From positions 1 through 64,000 of the forward strand of contig JAQSDX010000008.1 in NCBI GenBank assembly GCA_029946125.1: DNA of 64,000 bases, in the 5' to 3' direction. The translations under genes and the position numbers were made by a program. Numbering within the stretch: the stretch's first letter is position 1; the number at the start of each line of letters is the position of its first letter. Below the pieces are notes generated by a model that was not told the origin of the DNA, ran no database searches, and was given only the letters and a program-made list of their open reading frames with translations. This DNA comes from Candidatus Methylobacter titanis (GTDB lineage Bacteria; Pseudomonadota; Gammaproteobacteria; Methylococcales; Methylomonadaceae). Of this stretch, positions 63,937 to 64,000 are shown piece after piece.

Positions 63937-64000
63937 GCAGGTCTCTTCAATGAAAGGTGAGGACGATTAAAGCTAGAGCGGATTAAAAATCCGGCTTGTT

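Overview
The window reads as chromosomal DNA of a gammaproteobacterium. The strongest taxonomic signals are the conserved block ubiI-like/ubiH/pepP/ygfB next to zapB-like/zapA and a 6S RNA, the PilS/PilR pair, the OadGAB sodium pump and purHD. Several uncharacterised proteins (the Cys-rich membrane protein at 2411-3166, the Ala/Lys/Pro-rich anchored protein at 10460-11011) and the exosortase-associated acyltransferase suggest a methanotroph of the Methylococcales (Methylobacter/Methylomonas-like). That assignment is inference: no methane oxidation gene lies here.

Layout. 1-7300: IS4-type transposase scar, PepSY membrane protein, unknown membrane protein, nadE, sucCD. 7400-11000: pilSR and an anchored low-complexity protein. 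11300-17200: ubiquinone hydroxylases, pepP, ygfB, zapB-like/zapA, 6S RNA, EVE protein. 17500-37800: a large surface-polysaccharide and export locus. It starts with rmlCDBA (dTDP-L-rhamnose), continues with a complete type I secretion system (ABC, HlyD, TolC), then glycosyltransferases, a PIG-L deacetylase, an acyltransferase, a methyltransferase-GNAT fusion, and Wzt/Wzm O-antigen export. The genes after 27.7 kb run on the minus strand and meet the plus-strand set head-on. 37800-38440: second IS4 scar joined to a dispersed 148-bp repeat. 38440-46600: gloA, a hydrolase, a DoxX-pirin-nitroreductase operon beside a truncated LysR gene, an RRM protein, a TetR-controlled unit with two visible operators, and membrane proteins. 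46700-50250: oadGAB. 50450-52900: msrB-apeB and an AlkB-like oxygenase. 53364-58424: a tightly packed trio of YfiR-like periplasmic protein, CHASE8-HAMP-PAS-GGDEF-EAL c-di-GMP enzyme and TonB-dependent receptor. 58.7-60.7 kb: exosortase-associated acyltransferase and a methyltransferase. 61-64 kb: purD and purH.

Genes that probably work together: rml genes feed dTDP-rhamnose to the glycosyltransferases, whose product Wzm/Wzt would export. The type I exporter sits between them without a visible cargo gene. The YfiR/c-di-GMP/TonB trio is the most system-like module and probably couples a periplasmic or outer-membrane cue to c-di-GMP.

The intergenic DNA is rich in small repeats: several REP-like palindrome families, a 125-bp MITE in two copies, a 148-bp element in two copies that ends in a lone CRISPR-repeat-like 36-mer, two IS4 scars and an IS200/IS605-like remnant. 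Two small gene remnants (a truncated LysR gene and a truncated GT2 gene) are easy to miss. No tRNA, rRNA, cas gene or true CRISPR array was seen.
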